A DNA stretch of 8,203 nt. It comes from Sulfurimonas sp. GTDB taxonomy: Bacteria; Campylobacterota; Campylobacteria; Campylobacterales; Sulfurimonadaceae. Location: NCBI GenBank assembly GCA_002733945.2, contig NVXO02000010.1:38283-46485 (forward strand), written 5' to 3'. Positions 1 through 6,387 of this stretch are shown in pieces. The translations under genes and the position numbers were made by a program. Position 1 is the stretch's first letter; every line of letters begins with the position of its first letter. Under the pieces are notes generated by a model. The model saw only the letters and a program-made list of their open reading frames with translations, was not told where the DNA came from and ran no database searches.

Positions 1-1731
1 ATTTCAGGTATTTTAATTATCATTATAGTATTTACACCTCTCTTAATGCTTCAAGGATTGGGAGGAAAGTTATTTGCTCCGGTGGCACTTAGTATTGTGT
101 TTACTTTAGCTGCTTCTATTTTATTGGCTCTATTTGTTATTCCAACAATTGCATCTTATCTTATAAAAAATCCTCGACACGAAGATACTTTTTTGATGAA
201 GTTTCTTTTGAAAGTATATGAACCGCTACTCAAAAAAGCTTTTAAGACAGAGCTGTTTATATACGCTATTTTAGTCGTTCTTCTAGCAGGAACTTTTTAT
301 GCATTCGGTAATATTGGGAAAACATTTATGCCTACTATGGATGAGGGAAATATCGTGGTTGGTATAGAAGCACCACCATCCATCAATATTCCAGCAGGTG
401 TAGCCTTAAACACAGAAATCCAAAAAAGACTGATGAAAGAGGTTCCAGAAATTAAATCTATCATAGCGAGAACAGGATCCGATGAGATAGGTTTAGATCC
501 AATGGGACTTAATGATAGTGATACTTTTTTAGTCTTTAATGAAAAATCTACTTGGAGAAAACAAGATACTGAGTGGTTAAAAGAGCAGATGCGTTTAGTC
601 TTAGAGGATATACAAGGTATAGAATATAGTTTTACACAACCCATCGAGATGAGAACTTCAGAGATGCTTACAGGTGCTCGTGGAGATGTGGTCATTAAAA
701 TCTTTGGTGAAGAGATAGAAGAACTCAATACTCTGGGTGTGAAGATTAAAGAGATAACACAAAACATAGAGGGCTCAGAGGATGTATATATGCGCCAAAA
801 TGAGGGAGTATCATATCAAGAGCTAAGATTTAATGAAGAAAAACTTGGAAATTACGGTTTAGATAAACAAGATGTTGCACACCTTTTACAGGCTTCTGTC
901 AGCGGCGTTGAAGTTGGAACTATATACAAAGGAATGAAACAGTTTCCTATAGTTATAAGAGGAAACTACTTAAGAAAAAATCTTGATGAGCTCTACTTGG
1001 TTGGTTCGAATGGAGAAGCTGTGGCACTCTTAGAGGTTGTAGAAATAGTAAGTAGCAGCGGACCCGTTGAAATAAAGCACGAAAAAGCAAGACGTTTTGT
1101 TTCCATTGCGACAAATGTTTCTGGCATAGACTTAGTGACTTTTGTCAACAATCTTAAAAACAAAATCTCCGCTGAAGTCTCTCTTCCTACTGGATATGAC
1201 ATCACCTATGGAGGAGAGTTTAAAAATCAACAAGCGACGATGAAACGCTTGAGCTTAGTGGTACCTATCGCTTTAGTACTAATATTTATGATTTTATATA
1301 TGACTTTTAAGTCTATTATACAGAGTATAATTATTTTTACAACGATTCCACTTGCTATGATGGGTGGTATTTTTGGTCTATATGTAACAGAGAGTTATCT
1401 TTCTGTACCTGCATCTGTCGGGTTCATAGCACTTTTAGGTATAGCTGTATTAAACGGTGTTGTAATGATTAGCTACTTTAATGAGTTAGCAAGAACGATG
1501 AGTATAGCAGAGGTCGTTATAGAGGGTGCTAAAAGAAGACTGCGCCCTGTTTTAATGACTGCAACCATTGCAGCTTTATCTTTGGTTCCTATGCTTTATG
1601 CAACAGGAGCAGGTTCAGAAATACAAAAGCCTTTAGCAATAGTTGTTATATTTGGGCTCATCAGTTCAACTGCATTAACACTACTTTTATTACCGATGTT
1701 ATATAAAAGGTTTGTTAAAGCGAGAGATTAA
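1..1731 (+). CDS. Heavy-metal efflux RND pump (CzcA/CusA family), C-terminal part
   Basis: This is the inner-membrane, proton-driven pump subunit of a tripartite metal efflux complex, which works with a periplasmic adaptor and an outer-membrane channel. The frame is open from base 1, so the start lies upstream; the 576 codons seen are a little over half of the roughly 1040 usual for the family. In order, the fragment shows the end of one membrane segment (residues 1-17), membrane segments near 27-55 and 82-103, the signature FMPTMDEG (109-116), a periplasmic porter region with RTSEMLTG (218-225), and five closing membrane segments (about 417-436, 440-462, 469-493, 515-535, 542-570). The fourth-from-last and later segments hold GIAVLNGVVMISYFNEL and GAGSEIQKPL, typical of the heavy-metal branch rather than the drug-exporting branch of RND pumps. 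The proton-relay acid residues are outside the window, so the metal cannot be named. The adaptor and channel genes are presumably upstream. The gene ends in TAA. Confidence 0.93.
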   Translation: MSGILIIIIVFTPLLMLQGLGGKLFAPVALSIVFTLAASILLALFVIPTIASYLIKNPRHEDTFLMKFLLKVYEPLLKKAFKTELFIYAILVVLLAGTFYAFGNIGKTFMPTMDEGNIVVGIEAPPSINIPAGVALNTEIQKRLMKEVPEIKSIIARTGSDEIGLDPMGLNDSDTFLVFNEKSTWRKQDTEWLKEQMRLVLEDIQGIEYSFTQPIEMRTSEMLTGARGDVVIKIFGEEIEELNTLGVKIKEITQNIEGSEDVYMRQNEGVSYQELRFNEEKLGNYGLDKQDVAHLLQASVSGVEVGTIYKGMKQFPIVIRGNYLRKNLDELYLVGSNGEAVALLEVVEIVSSSGPVEIKHEKARRFVSIATNVSGIDLVTFVNNLKNKISAEVSLPTGYDITYGGEFKNQQATMKRLSLVVPIALVLIFMILYMTFKSIIQSIIIFTTIPLAMMGGIFGLYVTESYLSVPASVGFIALLGIAVLNGVVMISYFNELARTMSIAEVVIEGAKRRLRPVLMTATIAALSLVPMLYATGAGSEIQKPLAIVVIFGLISSTALTLLLLPMLYKRFVKARD

Positions 1732-1783
1732 TTGGTGAGCTGTTTTTCTATAGTTAGATGCATAAAGCATTTCTAAAAATAAA

Positions 1784-1807
1784 TAGATAGACTCAAAAAT
1801 CTATCTA
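1784..1807. repeat. Perfect 8-bp inverted repeat upstream of the ADP-ribosylglycohydrolase gene
   Basis: The arms TAGATAGA (1784-1791) and TCTATCTA (1800-1807) are perfect complements around an 8-nt A-rich spacer. They lie in the 129-nt gap between the pump gene and the next gene. No T-run follows on either strand, so an intrinsic terminator is unlikely; an operator or chance AT-rich symmetry are the alternatives. The nonamer GATAGACTC inside it (1786-1794) recurs at 1825-1833, 39 bp downstream, nearer the start codon. Confidence 0.4.
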
Positions 1808-1860
1808 AAATATATATGGACTAGGATAGACTCCTTATAAAAAAGAACAGGTATATAAAA

Positions 1861-2925
1861 ATGAGTAATATTTCAAAAAAAGAAGCGATAAAAGGTGCAT
1901 TCTATGGTGCTATAGTTGGAGATGCCTTATGTCTTGGTTCTCACTATGAGTATGATGCACAAAAAATCTATGAGGCTTATGGTCAAAAGCCTATAGAGAA
2001 GTTTATGTCACCGGGTGAGCAAATGGGTGGAACTACTCATGGTATAGGTTGGGGCGAGAGAAACTATCATCCTGGGAAAAAAGCAGGTGGAACGACAGAC
2101 TATGGTGATTACAATATTTTAGTTTTAGAGCATTTAGCAGCTACAAGTGAGCCTAAACGCGAGTTTGATGTTGCTGCTCTTATCCCTCACTGGATGAATA
2201 GATTTGAGAATGGTTGGGGATCATGGATATGTACTATGACTAAAGAGACATACTCTCAAGTAAAACAGGGTGTCCCTGTTTCTAACCTTGGTGGTATCTC
2301 AAATGCAATGGCTATTCGTCATGTAGCTGCTTATGCTTATTATGACACTGAAGAAGAGATAGCATCAGTTGCAAGAAAAACTATGTTTACACATAAAAGT
2401 GAAGAAGCACTCTCTGGTGGTGAGTTTTTTGCAAGAGTAACTTACAGAGTTATACATGGAGAGGCACCTAATGATGCCATAGAAAATGTAGCTGTAACTA
2501 TGAGTCCTTTTATCCAAAGTAAGGTTACTCAGGCTATAGCAAAGTACAAAGAAGAAGCAGATGAGAGTTCATCTCTACATAAAGAAAAATTTGCTGATGA
2601 CTTAGCCATTACATCTATGGCTAGACTTTGGGACATTGGTCGCTCCGAGCCTATTCGTGTTGGTAAAGCAAGTCCAACTGAGGGAACACTCCCCGGAGCA
2701 GTTTACTTTATACTTAAGTACTTTGATAAAGAAGATGGACTTAACCGTGCACTCGCTGCCAATGCTATGGTTGGCGGAGATAATGCATCTCGCTCTATCG
2801 CTATAGGTATGGTTTTAGGAGCATATAGTGGAGTAAGTAGTATAAAAAAAGAGTGGTTAGATACACTAGAACAGTATGAATACTGTGAAGGTTTACTTGC
2901 TAAATTACCCCTGCTTAAAGTCTAA
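1861..2925 (+). CDS. ADP-ribosylglycohydrolase-family protein with altered metal-site motifs
   Basis: This 354-residue protein has the all-helical ARH/DraG-type fold signature. Members of the family remove ADP-ribose from proteins or nucleic acids, or cleave related metabolites, in the cytoplasm with two Mg ions. Visible family landmarks are GAFYGAIVGDAL (12-23), TTDYGDYN (78-85), FTHKSEEALSGGEFFARV (176-193) and GGDNASRSIAIGMVLGAYSG (305-324). The usual metal-binding motifs TDDT and GGDTDT are changed to TDYG (79-82) and GGDNAS (305-310), so D80 and D307 remain while the second acid of each motif is lost. That resembles a divergent branch such as J1-crystallin-like proteins, and catalysis is uncertain. 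The ATG at 1861 follows an AGG (1849-1851) at 9-nt spacing. The gene stands 129 nt behind the pump gene, so it probably has its own promoter, and it is followed after 4 nt by a small gene, suggesting co-transcription. Family assignment is firm; substrate is unknown. Confidence 0.85.
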   Translation: MSNISKKEAIKGAFYGAIVGDALCLGSHYEYDAQKIYEAYGQKPIEKFMSPGEQMGGTTHGIGWGERNYHPGKKAGGTTDYGDYNILVLEHLAATSEPKREFDVAALIPHWMNRFENGWGSWICTMTKETYSQVKQGVPVSNLGGISNAMAIRHVAAYAYYDTEEEIASVARKTMFTHKSEEALSGGEFFARVTYRVIHGEAPNDAIENVAVTMSPFIQSKVTQAIAKYKEEADESSSLHKEKFADDLAITSMARLWDIGRSEPIRVGKASPTEGTLPGAVYFILKYFDKEDGLNRALAANAMVGGDNASRSIAIGMVLGAYSGVSSIKKEWLDTLEQYEYCEGLLAKLPLLKV

Positions 2926-2929
2926 CTGT

Positions 2930-3073
2930 ATGAATGATAAAGAAAAACTAGAGTTGTACTTAGAAAGATTGCGACTCTTAGCCTTAGAGAAGATAGAATG
3001 TAACAGCACAGATGCAATAAGTGCGCTTAAAGAGTCACTGCATATCATCGAGGGTGAAATAATCGGTTACTAA
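2930..3073 (+). CDS. Small hypothetical protein, 47 residues
   Basis: I do not recognise this protein. The frame begins 4 nt after the stop of the ADP-ribosylglycohydrolase gene, and an AAAG (2917-2920) 9 nt upstream could be a weak ribosome site. An in-frame ATG at 2876 exists, but it would overlap the preceding gene by 50 nt and has no ribosome site, so I prefer 2930. The product is acidic-basic and looks helical: residues 3-25 are rich in Leu, Glu, Lys and Arg, followed by a short polar break (NSTD) and a second amphipathic stretch ending in GY. There is no signal peptide or membrane segment. Codon choice matches the neighbours. The tight spacing suggests translation from the same message as the upstream gene. 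A real small protein is likelier than chance, but this rests on position and composition only. Confidence 0.55.
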   Translation: MNDKEKLELYLERLRLLALEKIECNSTDAISALKESLHIIEGEIIGY

Positions 3074-3084
3074 GTTACTAAACC

Positions 3085-3113
3085 TTGCAAAAATGTCTTT
3101 AAAACTATAGAAT
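3085..3113 (+). promoter_or_regulatory. Candidate sigma-70 promoter for the hemerythrin gene
   Basis: TTGCAA (3085-3090) and TAGAAT (3108-3113) are separated by 17 nt and match the -35 and -10 consensus at 4 and 5 of 6 bases. The predicted start of transcription, about 3120, would leave a very short leader and begin within the ribosome site, which weakens the call. The overlapping TATAGA (3106-3111) is an alternative -10. Confidence 0.35.
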
Positions 3114-3118
3114 AAATA

Positions 3119-3124
3119 AAAGGA
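3119..3124 (+). promoter_or_regulatory. Ribosome binding site that selects a TTG start
   Basis: AAAGGA is the strongest Shine-Dalgarno match near this gene and lies 7 nt before the TTG at 3132. The next in-frame ATG, at 3156, has no comparable site, so the TTG is taken as the start. Confidence 0.7.
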
Positions 3125-3131
3125 TACTAAT

Positions 3132-3545
3132 TTGATTACAGATAGCCAACTGCCGATGATTCCTATGCCAAACTTAAATGATACACATATAGAAGAGATG
3201 GTTATTATTAAAAAATTGAGTGAGGCTGCACTTGATGATCAAGTAGAGTTAGTGCAAAAGACACTACAAGAGTTATTAAAGTATATGAGTCTGCACTTTT
3301 TTGATGAAGAGGACTTGATGGAAGAGGCCCTATTTCCTGCTTTACATGCACATAAGAGTGAACATGATAAACAGCTACATCTACTCCAGACTATTATGAA
3401 AGAGTTTGGTAAGATAAAGGATGTGAGTCTTGTAATCAGTTATGTTCAAGATAATTTAATACCATGGATTATTAGACATATTCAAACTATGGATGAAACG
3501 ATGGCTTTGTACTTACAACCAGAGGCTGATGCCCAAAAGGCTTAG
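3132..3545 (+). CDS. Bacteriohemerythrin (single-domain, cytoplasmic)
   Basis: The 137-residue product is a four-helix-bundle protein that binds O2 at a non-haem di-iron centre and is thought to store, deliver or sense oxygen in microaerophiles. All seven iron ligands can be placed with canonical spacing: H19, H55 and E59 (HxxxE), H74 and H78 (HxxxH), and H116 and D121 (HxxxxD). The length fits a stand-alone domain of about 130-135 residues; there is no signal peptide, membrane segment or fused sensor domain. Translation is assigned to a TTG codon because AAAGGA lies 7 nt before it. A likely promoter lies in the 58-nt gap upstream, so the gene may be expressed apart from the ADP-ribosylglycohydrolase gene. 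Its TAG stop overlaps the TAA stop of the convergent esterase gene, leaving no room for a terminator between them. Confidence 0.93.
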   Translation: MITDSQLPMIPMPNLNDTHIEEMVIIKKLSEAALDDQVELVQKTLQELLKYMSLHFFDEEDLMEEALFPALHAHKSEHDKQLHLLQTIMKEFGKIKDVSLVISYVQDNLIPWIIRHIQTMDETMALYLQPEADAQKA

Positions 3546-4111
3546 TCTCTTGTGAGAAAGTCTTCTATTTTTTTGAAGTGTCTTTCTATATCACTGTAAC
3601 TATGGTTCCCACCTTCCTCTATGTCTAACTCTGCCTCTTTAAACTTTTCTTGTGCATGTCTATAGTCTAGTGACTCATCGCCTGTTTGGAGTAGTAGCAT
3701 AAAGTTCTCTGCGTTTACATCTGCTACTTCATACTCTCTCAAAGCTTCATAATGTTCTTCTCTCCACTCAAAACTACTACCATCGTAAAAGTTAGTCATA
3801 GGTGAGGGTACACGAGAGAGAGTGTCATAAGGAAAAATAGAGGGGTTTATAAGAACTGCTCTGAGATTATACTTTTGTGAGAGATAGATAGAATAAAACC
3901 CACCAAGAGAAGAGCCCATAAGAGAGACCTTACCCTTATGTGACTTTATGTAAGACTCTATAAGCTGCTCTAGAGTGTCTATGGCTAATGATGGAACATT
4001 AGAGAGTGAAGGTGCTGTAAATACAACACCTTGACGGCTAAAGTACTCTCTAAAGAGTGTTGCTTTAGCCCCTTGTCCACTGCTAGCAAAACCGTGTATA
4101 TAGATTATCAT
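3542..4111 (-). CDS. YqiA/YcfP-family alpha/beta-hydrolase (esterase)
   Basis: The 189-residue product is a small cytoplasmic serine hydrolase of the YqiA (UPF0227) type; E. coli YqiA cleaves short acyl esters, but the natural substrate is unknown. The sequence begins directly with the first strand and oxyanion loop, IYIHGFASSGQG (3-14). The nucleophile is S68 in GSSLGG (66-71). The acid is probably D145 in LQTGDESLDY (141-150), and the base is H170 in EGGNHSY. The full catalytic triad is therefore present, and the length is normal for the family. The start ATG shares its A with the TAA stop of pepA (TAATG on the minus strand), a classic arrangement for translational re-initiation, so the protein is expected to be made with PepA. 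At its 3' end the gene meets the hemerythrin gene tail to tail with a 4-nt overlap. Confidence 0.9.
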   Translation of the reverse strand: MIIYIHGFASSGQGAKATLFREYFSRQGVVFTAPSLSNVPSLAIDTLEQLIESYIKSHKGKVSLMGSSLGGFYSIYLSQKYNLRAVLINPSIFPYDTLSRVPSPMTNFYDGSSFEWREEHYEALREYEVADVNAENFMLLLQTGDESLDYRHAQEKFKEAELDIEEGGNHSYSDIERHFKKIEDFLTRD

Positions 4112-5526
4112 TATTTGATATTTTTTAGAAATTCACTCATAAAACGCACACCAGCACCAGTTCCACCATAAACATTTACATCCCAAGGTGACTCAGTATA
4201 TGCTGAACCTGCTATATCAAAGTGAAGCCATTTATCTTTATTCTCTTCTTTGATGAAAGCATCAAGGAAAAGTCCTGCTGTTATAGCACCACCATAAGGC
4301 TTGTTAGAGATATTACAAATATCTGCTATACCACTACTTATCTGTTTTTTAAGGTGTTTGTTAAATGGAAGAGAAGATGTAAGTTCACCTGCGTTTGAAG
4401 ATGCTTTACTTAGGTCATGTTTAAGTCTGCTTGAGTGTCCCATAACACCAGTTGTGTACTGACCTAGAGCTACCATACAAGCACCTGTAAGTGTTGCAAA
4501 GTCAAACATATAATCTGCTTTTACTTTGTCTTGAGCATAATCAAGTACATCAGCTAGAACTAAACGCCCCTCCGCATCAGTGTTACGAACTTCTATAGTT
4601 TTTCCACTACGAGATACTAAAACATCATCAGGTTTGTAAGCATCACCACCTATCATGTTTTCAACTGCTCCGATAAAAGCATTTATTTCAACATCAAGTT
4701 TCAGCTCAGAAGCTGCTTTAATGATACCTAAAACTGCACAAGCACCAGCCTTATCCATCTTCATAGTCACCATACTTGCACCTGGTTTGAGTGAAAGTCC
4801 ACCACTATCGTAAGTAAGGCCTTTTCCTATAAGATTGATAACCTTTTTAGGATTTTTAGGTTTATAAGTAAGGTGGATAAGTTGAGACTCATGGCGTGAA
4901 GCTCGTCCTACTGCTAGCATAGCAGTACACTTCTCTTTTAGGAGCGCTTTTTCATCGAGTATAGTACATCCAAGACCATTCTCTTTAGCTAATTTACGAG
5001 CAAGTTTAGCAAAAGAAGGTGGGTTTAAATCTTCTGGAGTAGTGTTCACTATGTCGCGTGTAAAACAAGTGGCATCGGCTACAATGACTGCATCACTAAA
5101 GAGTTTTATAGCTGACTTATAGTCATCTTTTGTATAAATAAGTGAGATGTCTTTAAGAGCTACTTTTTCTTTTTTAGACTTGTAAACCTCATAAGTATAA
5201 CCACCAAGAACAAAACCCTCAACAAGTGCAAAAATAAGAGACTTATCATCTATTGCCACATTGGCACTTTTATAGTTTGTTTTCTTAAGTGCTTTAATGG
5301 CAACGGCACTTACACTTCTAATGTCATCAGCTTCAAATGAGTCAACTCCACATACTAAAATATTTTTATCATGTAAAAAACAGATACTATCTTGGTCTGC
5401 TTTAAAACCGGCAAGTTTAAGTACTTTTTTATTCTTACTTTTTTTCATTTCTTTGTCACTCATATACTCTAAAGTGATATCACTCGTAGCATCTGCAATA
5501 TTTTGGTTTAATAGTTGTATGTTCAT
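4111..5526 (-). CDS. pepA: Leucyl aminopeptidase (M17, cytosol aminopeptidase)
   Basis: PepA removes N-terminal residues, preferably Leu, from peptides in the cytoplasm as a two-metal (Zn/Mn) hexamer. With the start used here the protein has 471 residues. The C-terminal catalytic domain carries GKGLTYDSGGLSLKP (from residue 234), MKMDKAGA and the M17 signature NTDAEGRL (315-322). K235, D240, K247, D258, D317, E319 and R321 keep exactly the relative spacing of the E. coli PepA metal and active-site residues K270, D275, K282, D293, D352, E354 and R356. The N-terminal domain (about 1-150) is weakly conserved, as is usual. An ATG 12 nt further upstream (5538) would add MEKT but has no ribosome site; the ATG at 5526 has GGA at 7-nt spacing. 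The gene is first of a two-gene unit with the esterase. Some bacterial PepA proteins also bind DNA; nothing here tests that. Confidence 0.95.
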   Translation of the reverse strand: MNIQLLNQNIADATSDITLEYMSDKEMKKSKNKKVLKLAGFKADQDSICFLHDKNILVCGVDSFEADDIRSVSAVAIKALKKTNYKSANVAIDDKSLIFALVEGFVLGGYTYEVYKSKKEKVALKDISLIYTKDDYKSAIKLFSDAVIVADATCFTRDIVNTTPEDLNPPSFAKLARKLAKENGLGCTILDEKALLKEKCTAMLAVGRASRHESQLIHLTYKPKNPKKVINLIGKGLTYDSGGLSLKPGASMVTMKMDKAGACAVLGIIKAASELKLDVEINAFIGAVENMIGGDAYKPDDVLVSRSGKTIEVRNTDAEGRLVLADVLDYAQDKVKADYMFDFATLTGACMVALGQYTTGVMGHSSRLKHDLSKASSNAGELTSSLPFNKHLKKQISSGIADICNISNKPYGGAITAGLFLDAFIKEENKDKWLHFDIAGSAYTESPWDVNVYGGTGAGVRFMSEFLKNIK

Positions 5527-5533
5527 AGTTTTT

Positions 5534-5536
5534 TCC
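5534..5536 (-). promoter_or_regulatory. Ribosome binding core deciding the pepA start
   Basis: On the minus strand GGA sits 7 nt before the ATG at 5526. It partly overlaps the alternative ATG at 5538, which itself is preceded only by A/T. This favours the shorter PepA form. Confidence 0.6.
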
Positions 5537-5555
5537 ATATATATAGTTTTAAAAA

Positions 5556-5582
5556 ATAATAGCGAAACTAGGATAATAGCAA
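5556..5582 (-). promoter_or_regulatory. Candidate pepA promoter
   Basis: Read on the minus strand, a -10-like TATTAT (5561-5556) lies in GCTATTATTTTTT, and a -35-like TTGCTA (5582-5577) precedes it by 15 nt, slightly short. The expected transcript start near 5549 gives a leader of about 23 nt containing the ribosome site. Campylobacterota promoters often rely on the -10 box and T-rich flanks more than on a -35 box, which fits. The same 12-mer GCTATTATTTTT precedes the SpoIIAA-like gene. Confidence 0.4.
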
Positions 5583-5600
5583 GCTAAACTTTTTATCCTA
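5569..5600. repeat. Inverted repeat across the pepA promoter, possible operator
   Basis: TAGGATAA (5569-5576) and TTATCCTA (5593-5600) are perfect 8-bp complements separated by 16 nt. One arm sits exactly between the candidate -35 and -10 boxes of pepA and the other lies just upstream of the -35. Overlapping it is a direct repeat of ATAATAGC at 5556-5563 and 5573-5580. The placement suits a regulator-binding site, but no regulator gene is nearby and the bases are AT-rich, so chance is possible. Confidence 0.4.
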
Positions 5601-5642
5601 ATAAGAAAGTAGTTAATTAATATCTAAGTGCTATTTTTATTA

Positions 5643-5694
5643 TTAAAACTTGTACCTGAAATCTCTACTCAGCCAGACTATAAAGCAGTTTTAA
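5643..5694. repeat. Long-range inverted repeat between hemolysin III and pepA genes
   Basis: TTAAAACT (5643-5650) and AGTTTTAA (5687-5694) could close a stem around 36 nt of less AT-rich sequence. The enclosed part contains a further weak pairing, CTGA (5657-5660) with TCAG (5669-5672). The whole lies in the 224-nt gap between the hemolysin III stop and the pepA start, upstream of the likely pepA promoter. It may be a small RNA, a processed 3' end of the hemolysin III message, or nothing. I see no T-run making it a convincing terminator and no other gene in this gap. Confidence 0.25.
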
Positions 5695-5750
5695 ACCCTA
5701 TATAAATCCTTTTGAGAACTCTCTTATAAAACTCTTTTTCTTTTGAACAA

Positions 5751-6383
5751 CTACACAACATACAGTAAAATCATAAAATAGTGAAAAACACTACCACCTA
5801 AAACAAAAAGATGCCAAAGTGCATGGTAGTAAGGTTTTGAATCATTTATATAAAAGTAAACACCTAAAGTATATGTAACTCCACCTGCGACTAAAAGGTA
5901 AAATCCATTATCAGCAAGCACTTCTCTAAGTGGTGCAATTGCTACAACAATCATCCAACCCATAAGTACATACAAAATAAGTGAAAGTGTCTCAAAACGA
6001 TTAGGGTATTTAAACTTCATATATATACCAAAAGTTGCAGTTATCCATTGCGCTAAGAGTATGACTATTCCATAGTCTGACTCTTGAAGTAGGTAAAGAG
6101 TCATAGGTGTATATGTTCCGGCTATAAGTAGATAAATAGATGCATGGTCAAAAGTTTGAAAGAGTAGTTTGATTTTTTTATGGGTAAGTGCATGATATAT
6201 GGTAGAAGAACCATACATAATGACTAGTGTCGCTGAAAATATGCAAGTACTAATAATGGCTAGGAGAGAGCCATTAAAAGTAGCATAGGTTATTAAAACA
6301 ACAGAACCAATAAAGCTCAGAAAAAGACCTAAGCCATGAGTAATGGCATGCCAAATCTCTTCGGCTAGAGTGAAGTTATTGAT
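5751..6383 (-). CDS. Hemolysin III / PAQR-family membrane protein with no standard start codon
   Basis: This is a seven-helix inner-membrane protein of the YqfA/hemolysin III group, related to PAQR receptors and probably a metal-dependent hydrolase; despite the name, lysis is rarely its role. From the ATC at 6383 it has 210 residues, the normal family length. Conserved blocks in order are TLAEEIWHAITHGLG (5-19), YGSSTIYHAL (57-66), FDHASIYLLIAGTYTPM (78-94) and HALWHLFVLGGSVFHY (187-202), supplying the expected His/Asp metal ligands H64, D79 or H80, H187, H191 and H201. The first ATG in frame, at 6218, would delete residues 1-55 including the first block and the first membrane helix. Between the upstream in-frame TAA (6395-6393) and 6218 there is no ATG, GTG or TTG. 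ATC at 6383 lies 4 nt after the stop of the SpoIIAA-like gene, with AAAG 7 nt ahead, so it is the most natural start position. An ATT at 6356 is another candidate. A base change, assembly error or frameshift from the upstream gene cannot be excluded. Confidence 0.8.
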   Translation of the reverse strand: MNNFTLAEEIWHAITHGLGLFLSFIGSVVLITYATFNGSLLAIISTCIFSATLVIMYGSSTIYHALTHKKIKLLFQTFDHASIYLLIAGTYTPMTLYLLQESDYGIVILLAQWITATFGIYMKFKYPNRFETLSLILYVLMGWMIVVAIAPLREVLADNGFYLLVAGGVTYTLGVYFYINDSKPYYHALWHLFVLGGSVFHYFMILLYVV

Positions 6384-6387
6384 ATGT

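Noticed and set aside
297..767. Open minus-strand frame of 156 codons inside the metal pump gene
   Set aside because: It is antisense to a clearly recognisable RND protein, is very rich in Ser/Ile/Pro, and has no ribosome site or family resemblance.
1784..1807. Terminator for the metal pump gene
   Set aside because: The stem is all weak pairs apart from two G-C, and it is followed by A-rich sequence, not a T-run.
4045..4062. Small inverted repeat ACTCT/AGAGT
   Set aside because: It lies within conserved esterase coding sequence and is short enough to arise by chance.
5297..5587. Plus-strand frame running over the pepA 5' end and promoter
   Set aside because: It is antisense to the pepA coding start and its hydrophobic, Ser/Phe-rich product reflects the complementary strand rather than a gene.
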